A DNA stretch of 64,000 nt, taken from NCBI RefSeq assembly GCF_905171775.1, contig NC_053492.1:276437438-276501437 (forward strand). The letters are read 5' to 3'. Numbering within the stretch: position 1 is the first letter of the stretch; the number at the start of each line of letters is the position of its first letter. The position numbers and the translations under genes were made by a program. Below, piece by piece: positions 35,627-46,821 of this stretch. A model generated the notes under the pieces. The model saw only the letters and a list, made by a program, of their open reading frames with translations. It ran no database searches and was not told where the DNA came from. This stretch comes from Rana temporaria. Its lineage: Eukaryota > Chordata > Amphibia > Anura > Ranidae.

Positions 35627-35738
35627 CAGCAAATATGATATACTTTCCTATCCATTTATAGCAGCATAAGGATTAAAAATAGTCAATGTTAATCGAGGGA
35701 GTGAAATTCTGCTTCAAATATTGCTTTTAAAACACTAG
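34098..35738. other. Unassigned sequence, with (AT)n run
   Basis: A pyrimidine-rich block at about 34150-34800 resembles retroelement leader sequence but has no defined ends. A pure (TA)n run lies at about 35582-35622. No gene is supportable. Confidence 0.35.
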
Positions 35739-36461
35739 GGGCCAGATTCTCATACATTAACGTTGCTCCTGGGCAGCGTAATGTATGTGCTGTACGCTAC
35801 ACCGCCACAGGTTTACAGGTTTACATCCTGATTCTCAGAACACTTACCTGTAAACTTGCGGCGGAGTATCGTTAATTCGCTTTGCGCAAGCCCGCCCAAT
35901 TCAAATGGGGCGGGCACCATTTAAATTAGGCGCGCTCCCGCGCCGAGCGTACTGCGCATGCTCCGTCGGGTAAATTACCCAACGTGCATTGCGCTAAATG
36001 ACGTCACCCCGACGTCATTTGCTTAGACGTTTACGTAAATGGCGTCCAGCGCCATTCACGGACGTCTTACGCAAACGATGTATTTTTTTTAAACTTTGAC
36101 GCGGGAACGACGGCCATAGTTAACATTGGTTGCCCCTGCTAATAGCAGGGGCAACATTACGCGTCGCGTACGCTACGGAAACAACGTAAATTCTCAGCGT
36201 CGGACGCACGTAGGTTCGGGAATCTTGCGTACTTACCTCATTTGCATAGACGACGGGGAAAACGACGATGCGACACCTAGCGACGGGAAAAAAATTACTT
36301 TTAAGATCTGACAGCGTAACAGCCTTACGCATGTCAGATCTAATGGGTATCTATGCGCAACTGATTCTAAGAATCAGTCTCATAGATACCCGGGGCCAGA
36401 TGAGGAGTTACGACGGCGCTAATGGTGTTGCGCCGTCGTAATGCCTTTGAGAATCTGGCCC
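35739..36461. mobile_element. MITE family A, copy 3 (723 bp)
   Basis: Termini are GGGCCAGATTCTC and GAGAATCTGGCCC. Flanking triplets are TAG and TCG, one base apart. It has the same subterminal layout and length as copy 2. There is no gene inside. Confidence 0.8.
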
Positions 36462-37193
36462 TCGGTATTAATCAAATTTTACAAGTACAGTTTGCCATAA
36501 CTCATGCTTACCTGGAAAAGCACTATATGTATTACACAAAACCAAACTATAGTTAAATACATAAAAAAAAATTGCAAAAACAGACACAACTAACTAAAGC
36601 TTCATTTGAGAAATGTTTGCAAATTGTATAAACCTTAAAATAATAACCAGCATGATATTATTTTTCCCATTCTTTTTTTTTATACAACATAATCTGTTCT
36701 ACCATTTATTCTGAATATTAATTAGTGTTTTTTTTTAACATTATGTTCTCATTTCTTACATGCTTTTTACAGTACCTGATAACAAGTTCTATATCTGCAA
36801 AGAAAGCTGCTACTGTCCACATCAAAGGTATCCAGCCCTTTCATTATCCAGACACTTCATGATGGAAGGCTATTTTTAAATGGACTCTTCCAGCACTGTG
36901 TAGAATTGATTTCACTGAATGGATTACAGAAGTTAAGATGTTGGCAGCTCTATATGTTTTTGCCTTTACTGATTTGGAGGCTCAGTAGGAGGGCAGCATA
37001 CCCTTTGAATTTAATTTTCTCATTCCTTGTAAAATGTTCTTACTAAATAAGAAGCTTACTAATCTGAACAAATATTTGTTTAACTCTTAAACTACTAAAT
37101 ATTAGCTGTATGAGTATAATAATTTAATTGTTGTGATTTAAATTCCATTATTATTTTTCTGTGGATGTTTGGCAGGGAAATTACAGTTTAAAA
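36462..37193. other. AT-rich sequence with no gene seen
   Basis: No coding frame, RNA gene or repeat boundary is visible. Confidence 0.35.
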
Positions 37194-37196
37194 TAA

Positions 37197-37620
37197 TGCC
37201 CCGTACACACGGTTGCTTTATGTGATGTAAAAAAACGACGTTTTTAAAAACGTCATTTTAAATGATTGTGTGTGGGGAAAACGTTGTTTTATGTCTTCTG
37301 AAAAACGACAAAAAAAAAATTGAAGCATGCTTCAATTTTTTGTGTCGTTTTTCAAAACGTGCTTTTTTGTGTCATAAAAAATGACCGTGTGTAGGCTAAA
37401 ACGACGTTTAAAACGATGTTTTTAAACCCGCGCATGCTCAGAAGCAAGTTAGGACACGAGTTTGAATGGAACAGAGTGCCGTCGTACGTGCTGAACGTAA
37501 TCGCGCTTTGCTAGAGCTTTTGGAAAAAACGATGGTGTGTATGCTACATTGTTTTTGAAAATGAAGTTTAAAAAACGTTGTTTTTTTCTATCACAAAAAA
37601 ACAACCGTCTGTACGCGGCA
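37197..37620. mobile_element. Harbinger-like MITE (424 bp)
   Basis: Ends are TGCCCCGTACACACGGTTG and CAACCGTCTGTACGCGGCA, flanked by TAA and TCA. Internal palindromes centre on 'ttgaagcatgcttcaa' near 37320-37336. The stretch 'ccgtcgtacgtgctgaacgt' resembles the 5' leader of the Harbinger elements. It is non-coding. Confidence 0.75.
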
Positions 37621-38149
37621 TCAGAATATTATGTTATTTTAGCATTAGGTGTTCTCCTAAACTTTTCTAATGTACCCAAAGATATGGGGTGGTTCTCAAA
37701 AAATGGTTGTGCTTGTGAGTTATTTACAGTGACACTAGCTGATAATTTTGAAGTGTGAAGTTGATCAGTTGATTCATACTGTGTCCTTCATCATCTTATG
37801 TGAATGGCTGGCTTCACACAGTGCTGTCGTTTATCATATAAAACACAGTGCAGATAGGATTTTATTTACTATACATTTATGATTACCTAAACCAAGCATG
37901 GTTAATCTCCTTCTGATGGAAACGAACAGTACGATATTATACGTTATTGCCCAAAAGCATAATCGAATATGAATTGATAAAGTAAAGGCAGCACCTTTGT
38001 TTAGTCCAGTTTTAAACATGCTTTGCTTATTTTTATCCCAAGATGTTTTATTTTTTTTTAACATGAAGACTTATCCATCTAACTTAAGATGTTATATATT
38101 GTAAAGGAACTGGTACTGTATATAATCCTTAATGACTTTTATTCTGAGC

Positions 38150-38390
38150 ATGCAATCAGGCTGGCTAGGAAAGCATGGGGGGGCGAGCATGAACCCCCCA
38201 TTGTGAACCATACCAGACCATGTGCCCTCCACATGGGACAGTGCCTTGCCAGAGGGGAGACCTTGACCTAATGTTGATGAGCGCAAGGGTTTTTTCCCCT
38301 AACCCTTGCTCAGTGGTTGTGGGGGTCTGCGGATGGTGTGGGAGTTTTTTTTTGGAATCTGTAAGCCCCTTAATAATAAAAGGCCTCTAA
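38150..38390 (-). mobile_element. Old fragment of the hAT foldback family
   Basis: Shares 'accataccagaccatgtgcc' and a 'ggttgtgggggtctgcg' block with the foldback arms, in the same order as at 11800-11920. Heavily decayed. The neighbouring 37621-38149 and 38391-39103 hold nothing I can assign. Confidence 0.5.
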
Positions 38391-39275
38391 ATACTGCTAT
38401 TATTAGGAGTGATATTACCTTAGTATACCCAGTGTCTCTTGATCACTTGCATGATCTTTCAGGTCTGCCATCGCATCTCCCAGTTGTTGTTCTGTGCCTG
38501 TTAGTGGCAGAGTGGTATTTCCATTCACGGATTTGTGCTACAGTTTCTTTGTGCGTAAATTTCTGAACACAGACTCTATTACTATATTGTATGTCTGCTG
38601 AAGTTTAAGCAGTCCCTGTTTTAGATGCCTACTGTAACTAGGTGTGGAACTGTGCTTTCCTTTTTGAGGGTTACCCTTTTTTTATTGGCTTTTTCAATCA
38701 GCAGAGTTGCAGGAATGGCAGAAATTGCCTCGCAGCTCTCAGCCACTAGAACTAATTTTACATTTGTATGCTTCCCAATACTAATATCTTAATTCTCTTC
38801 AGTCTTCTCCAGTGTTTGAGTATACATGGTCTTGCCTGAACTGAGCCTAGTTGTTTTCCAAAACAGCACACCCATAGATTATGTTATTTGAAAGATTTTT
38901 TGAGGGCAAGTCCTGTTACATCAGGCAACCTTGTCCCATGTTACCCATAAATCTGCATAGAGGGTTTGCCAGTCTCCTGGCATGGAACCAATGTTGTAGA
39001 CAAAATCCCAGGACTACTATTTATATAGGTTCATACTCATCATCATCAGACTCTCTGGCTTAGCTACCTCATCCTGCTGCTTCTGTTAGAGCTACCATGC
39101 CTCTAAGGCCTCGTACACACGACAGAGGAACTCGACGTGCCAAGCACATCGAGTTCCTCGTCGAGTTCCTTGTTGAACTTGTCGAGAAGCTCGACAGGCT
39201 TGCTTTGCGTACACACGTAACAGACAAAAATTTGGTCGTTCTCCGGCGCGGTGACGCTCACCACGTATGACGCGA

Positions 39276-39283
39276 CTATAAAG
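39276..39283 (+). promoter_or_regulatory. TATA box of transposase gene
   Basis: 'actataaagggg' about 170 bp inside the left terminus and about 325 bp before the start codon. The decayed element at 34094 has the same TATAAAGG in the equivalent place, followed by similar leader sequence such as 'gttagtaaaagttt'. This supports conserved promoter use. Confidence 0.6.
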
Positions 39284-39601
39284 GGGAGGTTTGATTTTGT
39301 TGGCGCCACCCTTGGGGCTCCTTTTGCTGATTCCGTGTTTACGCGTGTTAGTAAAAGTTTGGTGAGTGACGATTCGTGCTTTTCAGTCTTTGTGCTTTCA
39401 GATTGATCTCTGCCGTTCAGTTTGTGCTTGTGGGGGTCGTATCTAGGCAATCGGGACGTGCGGTCAGGTCGTATTGTTTTACATTGCGGTCCTGTCCCCG
39501 CGTTTTTCATTGTCAGGGTCGTTCTTCATAGGTCTTGCTGTTCTTCACTGCGGTCTGTTTAGTGCAATTCTGATTTGTCATTCGTTCCTAGCCTTGTAGC
39601 C

Positions 39602-41806
39602 ATGTTGCAGGCACCTAGTCGTCGCCGACTTCGTGCTAAGCATCTTCTGTGTGTAGGTCTGTTTGTTTATGACCTAGACGATGAGGAGTTCATGAACAGG
39701 AGGAGGACGCGTTCATGGACCAAGAATTGGTTGCTCCGTAGGAACCAATTCTCTCACATGCCTTTGCTGCGGGAGCTTCAGGAAAATAATCCTGTTGATT
39801 ACAGGAATTTCCTGAGGATGTCTGATCCCGTCTTTCAGCACCTGTTGGCTTTGGTGTCCCCCTATATTACCAGGCAGGACACCGTTATGCGGGAAGCCAT
39901 CAGTGCTGAGCAGAGGCTAGTTGCCACCCTCCGTTATCTGGCAACTGGGAGAAGCCTTCAGGACTTAAAGTTCTCGACGGGCATCTCCCCCCAGGCTCTG
40001 GGCCTCATCATTCCTGACACCTGCTCTGCCATCATCCAGGTTCTGCAGGAGGAATATATGAGGGTAAGTTTTCTCCTTTAATATCCCATTTTATGTCTAT
40101 AATGTATGCTAATGTCTTGTAGTTATCTCCTCCTTCCCTAATTACCATGTCTGGAATATGCTGTGATTGTCCCCTTTGCCCCCATGCATGCTGTAAACTT
40201 TATTGATGCCCCTTTTTTGGCCTACATGCATATTTCCCATCACTTACCTCCCCAGCATGCTATCCTGGGCCCCAACCTACCTAGTCTAGTCACTTCCCAA
40301 TGTATTGTGTTATATCCATTGGAATGTCCCCCCCCCCTCCCCTCCAAAATGTGTTGTAAAGTCCATGTTCACCAATATTCAATATTTATTATATTTGTTT
40401 TTTGGACTCCCAAACTCATCTAGCCCTCCCCTCCAAAATGTGTTGTAAAGTCCATGTTCACCAATATTCAATATTTTTTATATTTGTTTTTTGGACTCCC
40501 AAACTCATCTAGCCCTCCCCTCCAAAATGTGTTGTAAAGTCCATGTTCACCAATATTCAATATTTTTTATATTTGTTTTTTGGACTCCCAAACTCATCTA
40601 GCCCTCCCCTCCAAAATGTGTTGTAAAGTCCATGTTCACCAATATTCAATAATTGTTATATTTGTTTTTTGGACTCCCAAACTCATCTAGCCCTCCCCTC
40701 CAAAATGTGTTGTAAAGTCCATGTTCACCAATATTCAATAATTGTTATATTTGTTTTTTGGACTCCCAAACTCATCTAGCCCTCCCCTCCAAAATGTGTT
40801 GTAAAGTCAATGTTCACCAATATTCAATAATTGTTATATTTGTTTTTTGTACTCCCAAACTCATCTAGACCTCCCCCAAACTTGGGCACTGGCCCATCAG
40901 AGGGGGTGTTTAATGTGGTAATTGTCGAAATATATTTAGATATAATATGCTAGTTCCCAGAAATGTTATAATGCTTATAATGTCTTTGTCTAATCTGCTT
41001 GCAAGGTTATGTGGCTAATTTTTGGATTTTTTCTTCCCCAGCTTCCGTCCACACCACAGGAGTGGCAGTCTGTGGCTTTGGACTTCCAGACCCGTTGGAA
41101 CTTCCCCAACTGCGGGGGAGCCATCGACGGGAAGCACGTCCGCATCGTGCCTCCACCCCGTTCGGGATCCCAGTTCTTTAATTATAAGGGGTTCAACAGT
41201 ATTGTGCTGATGGCGGTGGTGTCAGCACAGTACGAATTCCTTTTTGTGGATGTCGGGATGAACGGACGGATATCGGATGGGGGAGCCTTCAGGCAGACGG
41301 AGTTTGCACTTCGCCTTCAGGATGATGATCTGTCATTGCCACCGGGTGACCAGAATGTAGAAGGCCTGCCATTTGTTTTTCTGGCTGATGAAGCGTTTGC
41401 CCTGGGACCCCATCTTATGAGGCCATACCCTCAGCGCACCCTCACCCCAGAGAGGAGTGTCTTTAATTTCCGGCTGGGCCGAGCACGCAGAGTGGTTGAG
41501 AACGCCTTCGGCATCATGGCCAGCCGGTTCCGCCTTTTCCTCACCTCTCTCCACATGGCGGAATATAAGTGGAATACAATTATCTTTGCATGCTGCATTC
41601 TACATAATTTTTTGCGGAGACAATCTCCTAATTATATGGCCCTGGTTGGGCCCGAGGCACAACTTTTGTCTCCATCAGAAACTTTGCCGGGCCTTGAAGC
41701 TGGCCACACAGGACTGCCCCCCCAGAGTGCCCGTGAAGTGCGAGACAAATACATGGACTATTTCATGGGTAGGGGGGCCATACCATCCCAAGGCAATTTG
41801 CCGTAA
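39602..41806 (+). CDS. PIF/Harbinger DDE transposase, two exons, about 408 aa
   Basis: Catalyses excision and integration of the element, acting on its termini in the nucleus. Exon 1 is 39602-40063 (154 codons), ending at AGG|GTAAGT. Exon 2 is 41042-41806 after 'cttccccag'. Both junctions are phase 0. ATG at 39602 is the first in frame with the N-terminal 'LQAPSRRRLRAKH'. Helical N-terminal blocks 'YITRQDTVMREAISAEQRL' and 'YLATGRSLQDLKFS' precede the DDE nuclease. The first Asp is in 'NCGGAIDGKHVRI' (about residue 183), the second in 'NGRISDGGAF' (about 233), the conserved 'FVFLADEAF' follows, and the Glu is in 'RRVVENAFGIM' (about 307). No stops or frameshifts are visible, so it may be functional. 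Length is typical of HARBI1-like proteins. Confidence 0.88.
40336..40868 (+). repeat. Minisatellite in transposase intron, 89-bp unit
   Basis: About six copies with 89-bp spacing, anchored by 'aaaatgtgttgtaaagtc' at 40346, 40435, 40524 and onward. Copies differ at only a few bases. It lies wholly in the intron (40064-41041). Confidence 0.95.
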
Positions 41807-41822
41807 TTGTTACTTTAGAAAA

Positions 41823-41828
41823 AATAAA
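41823..41828 (+). terminator. Polyadenylation signal of transposase gene
   Basis: AATAAA 17 bases after the stop codon. An A-rich stretch follows. Confidence 0.5.
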
Positions 41829-42124
41829 TACAAATATTTAAAAAAAACTTGTTAGGTCTTGCTTGTGTTGCTTGTAGTTGTTTACTAATTGTAACTATTG
41901 TTCTACATGTAATGTCAAGTGTATTTTCCTTATCAACTAGCAAACATTTCCCAGGTGACCCCAAAACAAAACACACATAAACTTAGACGCATTTTAAGCA
42001 AAACCGTACACACTTTTTGCATTTTCAAAATCTCTTTATTTTTTTACATAATCATCTTTTTTAGACACAAAATATCACAGATGTATATTTTTGTGGTTAT
42101 TTTTTTTTTACAAAAATATATATA

Positions 42125-43677
42125 CAGGGAGTGCAGAATTATTAGGCAAGTTGTATTTTTGAGGATTAATTTTATTATTGAACAACAACCATGTTCTTAA
42201 TGAACCCAAAAAACTCATTAATATCAAAGCTGAATATTTTTGGAAGTAGTTTTTAGTTTGTTTTTAGTTTTAGCTATTTTAGGGGGATATCTGTGTGTGC
42301 AGGTGACTATTACTGTGCATAATTATTAGGCAACTTAACAAAAAAAAAATATATACCCATTTCAATTATTTATTTTTACCAGTGAAACCAATATAACATC
42401 TCAACATTCACAAATATACATTTCTGACATTCAAAAACAAATCAGTGACCAATATAGCCACCTTTTTTTGCAAGGACACTCAAAAGCCTGCCATCCATGG
42501 ATTCTGTCAGTGTTTTGATCTGTTCACCATCAACATTGCGTGCAGCAGCAACCACAGCCTCCCAGACACTGTTCAGAGAGGTGTACTGTTTTCCCTCCTA
42601 GTAAATCTCACATTTGATGATGGACCACAGGTTCTCAATGGGGTTCAGATCAGGTGAACAAGGAGGCCATGTCATTAGTTTTTCTTCTTTTATACCCTTT
42701 CTTGCCAGCCACGCTGTGGAGTACTTGGACACGTGTGATGAAGCATTGTCCTGCATGAAAATCATGTTTTTCTTGAAGGATGCAGACTTCTTCCTGTACC
42801 ACTGCTTGAAGAAGGTGTCTTCCAGAAACTGTCAGTAGGACTGGGAGTTGAGCTTGACTCCATCCTCAACCCGAAAAGGCCCCACAAGCTCATCTTTGAT
42901 GATACCAGCCCAAACCAGTACTCCACCTCCACCTTGCTGGCGTCTGAGTCGGACTGGAGCTCTCTGCCCTTTACCAATCCAGCCACGGGCCCATCCATCT
43001 GGCCCATCAAGACTCACTCTCATTTCATCAGTCCATAAAACCTTAGAAAAATCAGTCTTGAGATATTTCTTGGCCCAGTCTTGACGTTTCAGCTTGTGTG
43101 TCTTGTTCAGTGGTGGTCGTCTTTCAGCCTTTCTTACCTTGGCCATGTCTCTGAGTATTGCACACCTTGTGCTTTTGGGCACTCCAGTGATGTTGCAGCT
43201 CTGAAATATGGCCAAATTGGTGGCAAGTGGCATCTTGGCAGCTGCACGCTTGACTTTTCTCAGTTCATGGGCAGTTATTTTGCGGCTTGGTTTTTCCACA
43301 CGCTTCTTGCGACCCTGTTGACTATTTTGAATGAAACGCTTGATTGTTCAATGATCACGCTTCAGAAGCTTTGCAATTTTAAGAGTGCTGCATCCCTCTG
43401 CAAGATATCTCACTATTTTTTACTTTTCTGAGCCTGTCAAGTCCTTCTTTTGACCCATTTTGCCAAAGGAAAGGAAGTTGCCTAATAATTATGCACACCT
43501 GATATAGGGTGTTGATGTCATTAGACCACACACCTTCTCATTACAGAGATGTACATCACCTAATATGCTTAATTGGTAGAAGGGCTTTCGAGCCTATACA
43601 GCTTGGAGTAAGACAACATGCATAAAGAGGATGATGTGGTCAAAATACTCATTTGCCTAATAATTCTGCACTCCCTG
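42125..43677 (-). mobile_element. Tc1/mariner element, nearly complete (1553 bp)
   Basis: The terminal repeats CAGGGAGTGCAGAATTATTA and its inverted copy at the right end are flanked by TA (42123-42124 and 43678-43679). A degenerate transposase gene occupies the minus strand. The element is inserted in non-coding DNA between the transposase and Myb genes of the Harbinger. The same terminal wording is known to me from widespread vertebrate Tc1 families. Horizontal spread is plausible but not shown here. Confidence 0.9.
42446..43459 (-). pseudogene. Tc1-like transposase pseudogene
   Basis: The minus strand reads an N-terminal helix-turn-helix half, then 'RKITAHELRKVKRAAAKMPL', then the catalytic landmarks. 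These are 'VLWTDEMRVSLDGPDG' (first Asp), 'MIFMQDNASSHVSKYS' (second Asp) and 'CSPDLNPIENLWSIIK' (Glu), as in a DD34E Tc1 transposase. An in-frame stop follows 'VKLNSQSY' at about 42838, another sits near 42600, and further damage lies in the N-terminal part near 43350-43420. The longest clean stretch is 43299-42832. Not functional as read. Confidence 0.85.
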
Positions 43678-43689
43678 TAGATATATATA

Positions 43690-44290
43690 TATATATTTTT
43701 TTTTATTAGAAACATTCAAAAATCAAATATTTTTTAATATTTTTTTGTATTATAAACATTCAAAAATCACATTTTTTTTTGTCTTTTTTGGTATTCTAAA
43801 CATTCAAAAATCACATTTTTGTTTTTTTTTTGTCTTTTTTGGTATTCTAAACATTCAAAAATCACATTTTTGTATTTTTTTGTCTTTTTTGGTATTATAA
43901 ACATTCAAAAATCACATTTTTTTTGTCTTTTTTGGTATTATAAACATTAAAAAATCACATTTTTTTTTTTGTCTTTTTTGGTATTATAAACATTCAAAAA
44001 TCACATTTTTTTTTGTCTTTTTTGGTATTATAAACATTCAAAAATCACATTTTTGTATTTTTTTGTCTTTTTTGGTATTATAAACATTCAAAAATCACAT
44101 TTTTGTATTTTTTTGGTCTTTTTTGGTATTATAAACATTCAAAAATCACATATTTTTTTTGGTCTTTTTTGGTATTATAAACATTCAAAAATCAGATTTT
44201 TTTATTTTTTTGTCTTTTTTTGGTATTATAAACATTCAAAAATTAGATTATTTTTTTGGGGTATTTTTTTAGGATTATAAACATCCAAAA
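43690..44290 (+). repeat. Tandem array, unit about 45-55 bp, T-rich
   Basis: At least ten copies of 'ttataaacattcaaaaatca' plus 'catttttttgtcttttttgg', with variable T-run length. It adjoins the Tc1 insertion and lies beyond the 3' end of the Myb gene. Confidence 0.9.
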
Positions 44291-44319
44291 CTCACTTATT
44301 CTTTTCTTTATTTTTTAGT

Positions 44320-44750
44320 ACACAATAAAGCAACAATCTTAATTTTTTTTTTTTTTTTGATTCCCAATAAAGCACCAATCTTGTTTTGTTATTTTTTTGT
44401 TTTTTTTTATTCCCCAATAAAGCACCAATCTTGTTTTGTTTTTTTTTGTTTTTTTTTATTCCCAATAAAGCACCAATCTTGTTTTGTTTTTTTTTTGTTT
44501 TTTTTTTTGATTCCCCAATAAAGCACCAATCTTGTTTTGTTATTTTTTTGGGTTTTTTTGATTCCCCAATAAAGCACCAATCTTGTTTTGTTTTTGTTTT
44601 TTTGTTTTTTGATTCCCAATAAAGCACCAATCTTGTTTTGTTATTTTTTTTTTTTTTTGATTTACCAATAAAGCACCAATCTTGTTTTGTTATTTTTTTT
44701 TTTTTTGATTCCCCAATAAAGCACCAATCTTGTTTTGTTATTTTTTTTGT
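44320..44750 (+). repeat. Tandem array with regularly spaced AATAAA
   Basis: About eight copies of 'ccaataaagcaccaatcttg' plus 'ttttgtt' and T-runs, spaced about 50 bp. Each copy has AATAAA on the plus strand. It ends immediately before the Myb gene stop codon at 44755. The long minus-strand frame repeating TRLVLYWGIKK-like or KQDWCFIG-like units is a product of the array. Confidence 0.9.
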
Positions 44751-44754
44751 AGTT

Positions 44755-46082
44755 TTAAACTCTACCCAAAACATCTATTAGATTGCGTAATTTATTTTCC
44801 ACCCTCCTTGTCCTTTGTACAATTTCTCGGCTGGCCTGATTTATTTCCTCCACTTCTTCCCTGCACGCCAAGATTTCTGAAATTATCATCTGGGCAGTAT
44901 GCGTGTCCAAGCCACCACCTGCTCCTGAAATGTGGGACAAAAGCATTTATTAGAATTAGGCAAACCTACATCTAGATTACCTGAAGCTGGGTTAGATGAT
45001 ACTTTCTTACCAGATGTGGTGGCAGACTCATCCCGCGGGGGTGGGCCTTGGATCGGTGCTTCCTGGTTCTCTGCTTTATGTCGCCCTACAAGAATGAAGA
45101 AAAGGTGTTTTAAACATTATTTCCAAAGATTGTAGGCCTGAAAGAGGAATATGAATCATTCTTCAAATAATTTCGGGGACTATTTTTGGTTTTGAAATCC
45201 ACTCTAAGCAGGACGCAGGATTGTAGGCATTGCCAAAAATGAATAAACTCGTTGTACCTTTGGTTTATTTTTCAACATGGAAGCAAACCAAGTATCCACT
45301 GGATGACCTCACCTCTGTGTTAACCCCTAAATAATGACGTTTTTGTGGCCAACAATTGTGCTACTGAGTCCATATGTGTCACCAACTGCTGAGCAGACTA
45401 TCCTTTTCCTGTATATTGTCTTAATTGTGATTATTAAAAACACATTGACATTAATTCCACAATGGATCTCACCCCCACCACCCCCCCCTCCCCCCATAAA
45501 AAAATGCTTAAATTTCATGTTTGTGGGCACAATCTTTGGTCGTACGAGTCGTCGTTCTAAATGAACGTCGACTTTTCCGACAAATATTTGGGCCCACAAA
45601 CATGAAAGACATACAGTACAACCTGAAAGAAAAAGCACATGGCGCAAATAGCAAACACAAGACAGGATTACACATCAAAATTACTTACTTCTTCTAATTT
45701 CTTTTCTGATTAGTTTCATGGTCTCTGGCTCCCGCAGCTTCAGGTCCGACCATCGCTTACGGAGTTGCTCGCGTGACCTTGTGACCCCAAACTTTCTGTA
45801 CAGTCGCCTTTCAACCTTGTCCATAATTAGGGCCTTTAATTTGTTGGGATGTTCATATGGCCCGTGTTTGCAATCATAATCCTCCTCTCGGAGGATCTGA
45901 GCCATCTCCACCATCTCCATAAAGCTCATGTTGGTGGCTTTAAAGGTCCTTCTCCTGGATGGGCCAGTGGATCTGTGGGCTCTCTCTTGTTGTGGGGCAG
46001 GCATGTTGGAGGGCCGGGGTGCTGCTGCTGCCGCCATCTTGTTCATGTGGGTGTGACAATAGAGAAGGGGCGGTGAAATCAC
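44755..46082 (-). CDS. Harbinger-encoded Myb/SANT-like protein, three exons
   Basis: Expected to be the DNA-binding and nuclear-import partner of the transposase, as established for Harbinger Myb-like proteins. Exon 1 is 46082-45689, exon 2 45085-45011 and exon 3 44924-44755. Each junction has GT/AG (GTAAGT and GTAAGA donors; 'cattcttgtag' and 'cacatttcag' acceptors), with phases 1 and 1. The frame stays open throughout, giving at most 212 residues. After an Ala/Pro-rich start, the Myb/SANT-like helices are 'SFMEMVEMAQILREEDYD', 'NKLKALIMDKVERRLYRKFG' and 'REQLRKRWSDLKLREPE'. Exon 3 is a charged coiled-coil-like tail, 'REEVEEINQASREIVQRTRR'. Translation may really begin at the internal ATGs at 46046 or 46037, before AAAAA. 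Confidence 0.82.
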
Positions 46083-46133
46083 GGAAAGAACGTCAGGGGT
46101 GTGGATACGGGCGGAGCGTCACGCATGCGCGTG

Positions 46134-46139
46134 TATAAA
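46134..46139 (+). promoter_or_regulatory. Upstream TATA box, possible alternative promoter
   Basis: 'gtgtataaaggga' oriented toward the MADF gene. A possible first-exon donor 'gacg|gtacgt' lies about 60 bp downstream near 46199. A second TATA box lies 470 bp further on, so the MADF gene may have two promoters. Confidence 0.4.
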
Positions 46140-46606
46140 GGGATACCACGTGAGTGAAGGCGGCGTTCCCAGTCTTTCGAAGATCGTGTCATACGACGGT
46201 ACGTAACTTGTTTTTGAACGTTTGAGTTTGTCACCTAGATATGGTGTTAACCTAGCAGAAACAAGCAATTAACATTACTTTAGATTTAAGTCGGCCAAGA
46301 TCTGACATGCAAATGGCCCTTTCTAGTGCTGTGCTGTACGTAACCGCAGTTTCCTCGAACATTTTGCCAAAACTACAGTATGTTGTGTGGGCAATGTCGT
46401 TCTTTGACCATCAAAGGGGTAATTTTTTGCATGAAGAATCTTGTCGTTTGAATTCATGAGTAAACTTGAGCGTAATGCTTTTCTAACGTGACCGAGTATC
46501 AAACTCCTGCTCAGATAATTCCTTCTTGTCGATTGCGCGACGAAAGATAAGGGGCGGGGGGAAACATCTAATTATTTAAGCTTGGGCGGATGACGTGTGC
46601 GGAGTG

Positions 46607-46614
46607 TATATAAA
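46607..46614 (+). promoter_or_regulatory. TATA box of MADF gene
   Basis: 'gtatataaaggg' is followed about 70 bp later by a splice donor 'gtgtag|gtatgc' (46684). An acceptor 'ggttttggacag' sits just before the coding exon (46815). This predicts a non-coding first exon and a 5'-UTR intron of about 132 bp. Confidence 0.5.
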
Positions 46615-46821
46615 GGGTCGAACACACGTGGCGTCCGTCCGACCGGGGTGCGGAAGAAAGACGTTTGAACGACAAACGTGTAGGTATGCTTAGAACTTGG
46701 GACAGCAGTGGCCAATTCAGGAAAGACAGACATTTAAGGGCTAGCTGGTGATAAAGAGTACTTGACTTTATAGACTGTGGATTGACAATATTTATTTCTC
46801 CTTGGTTTTGGACAGGAAAAG

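Noticed and set aside
39575..39601. Upstream non-ATG extension of the transposase frame
   Set aside because: It starts at TTG. The ATG at 39602 is the natural start for a eukaryotic gene.
40336..40868. Regular 89-bp repeats considered as a CRISPR-like array
   Set aside because: Whole units repeat with no unique spacers, and the array lies in an intron of a eukaryotic transposon gene.
44292..44774. 160-codon minus-strand frame with a repeated KQDWCFIG-like unit
   Set aside because: It follows the tandem AATAAA-bearing array exactly and varies with T-run length. It overlaps the end of the Myb exon in another frame.
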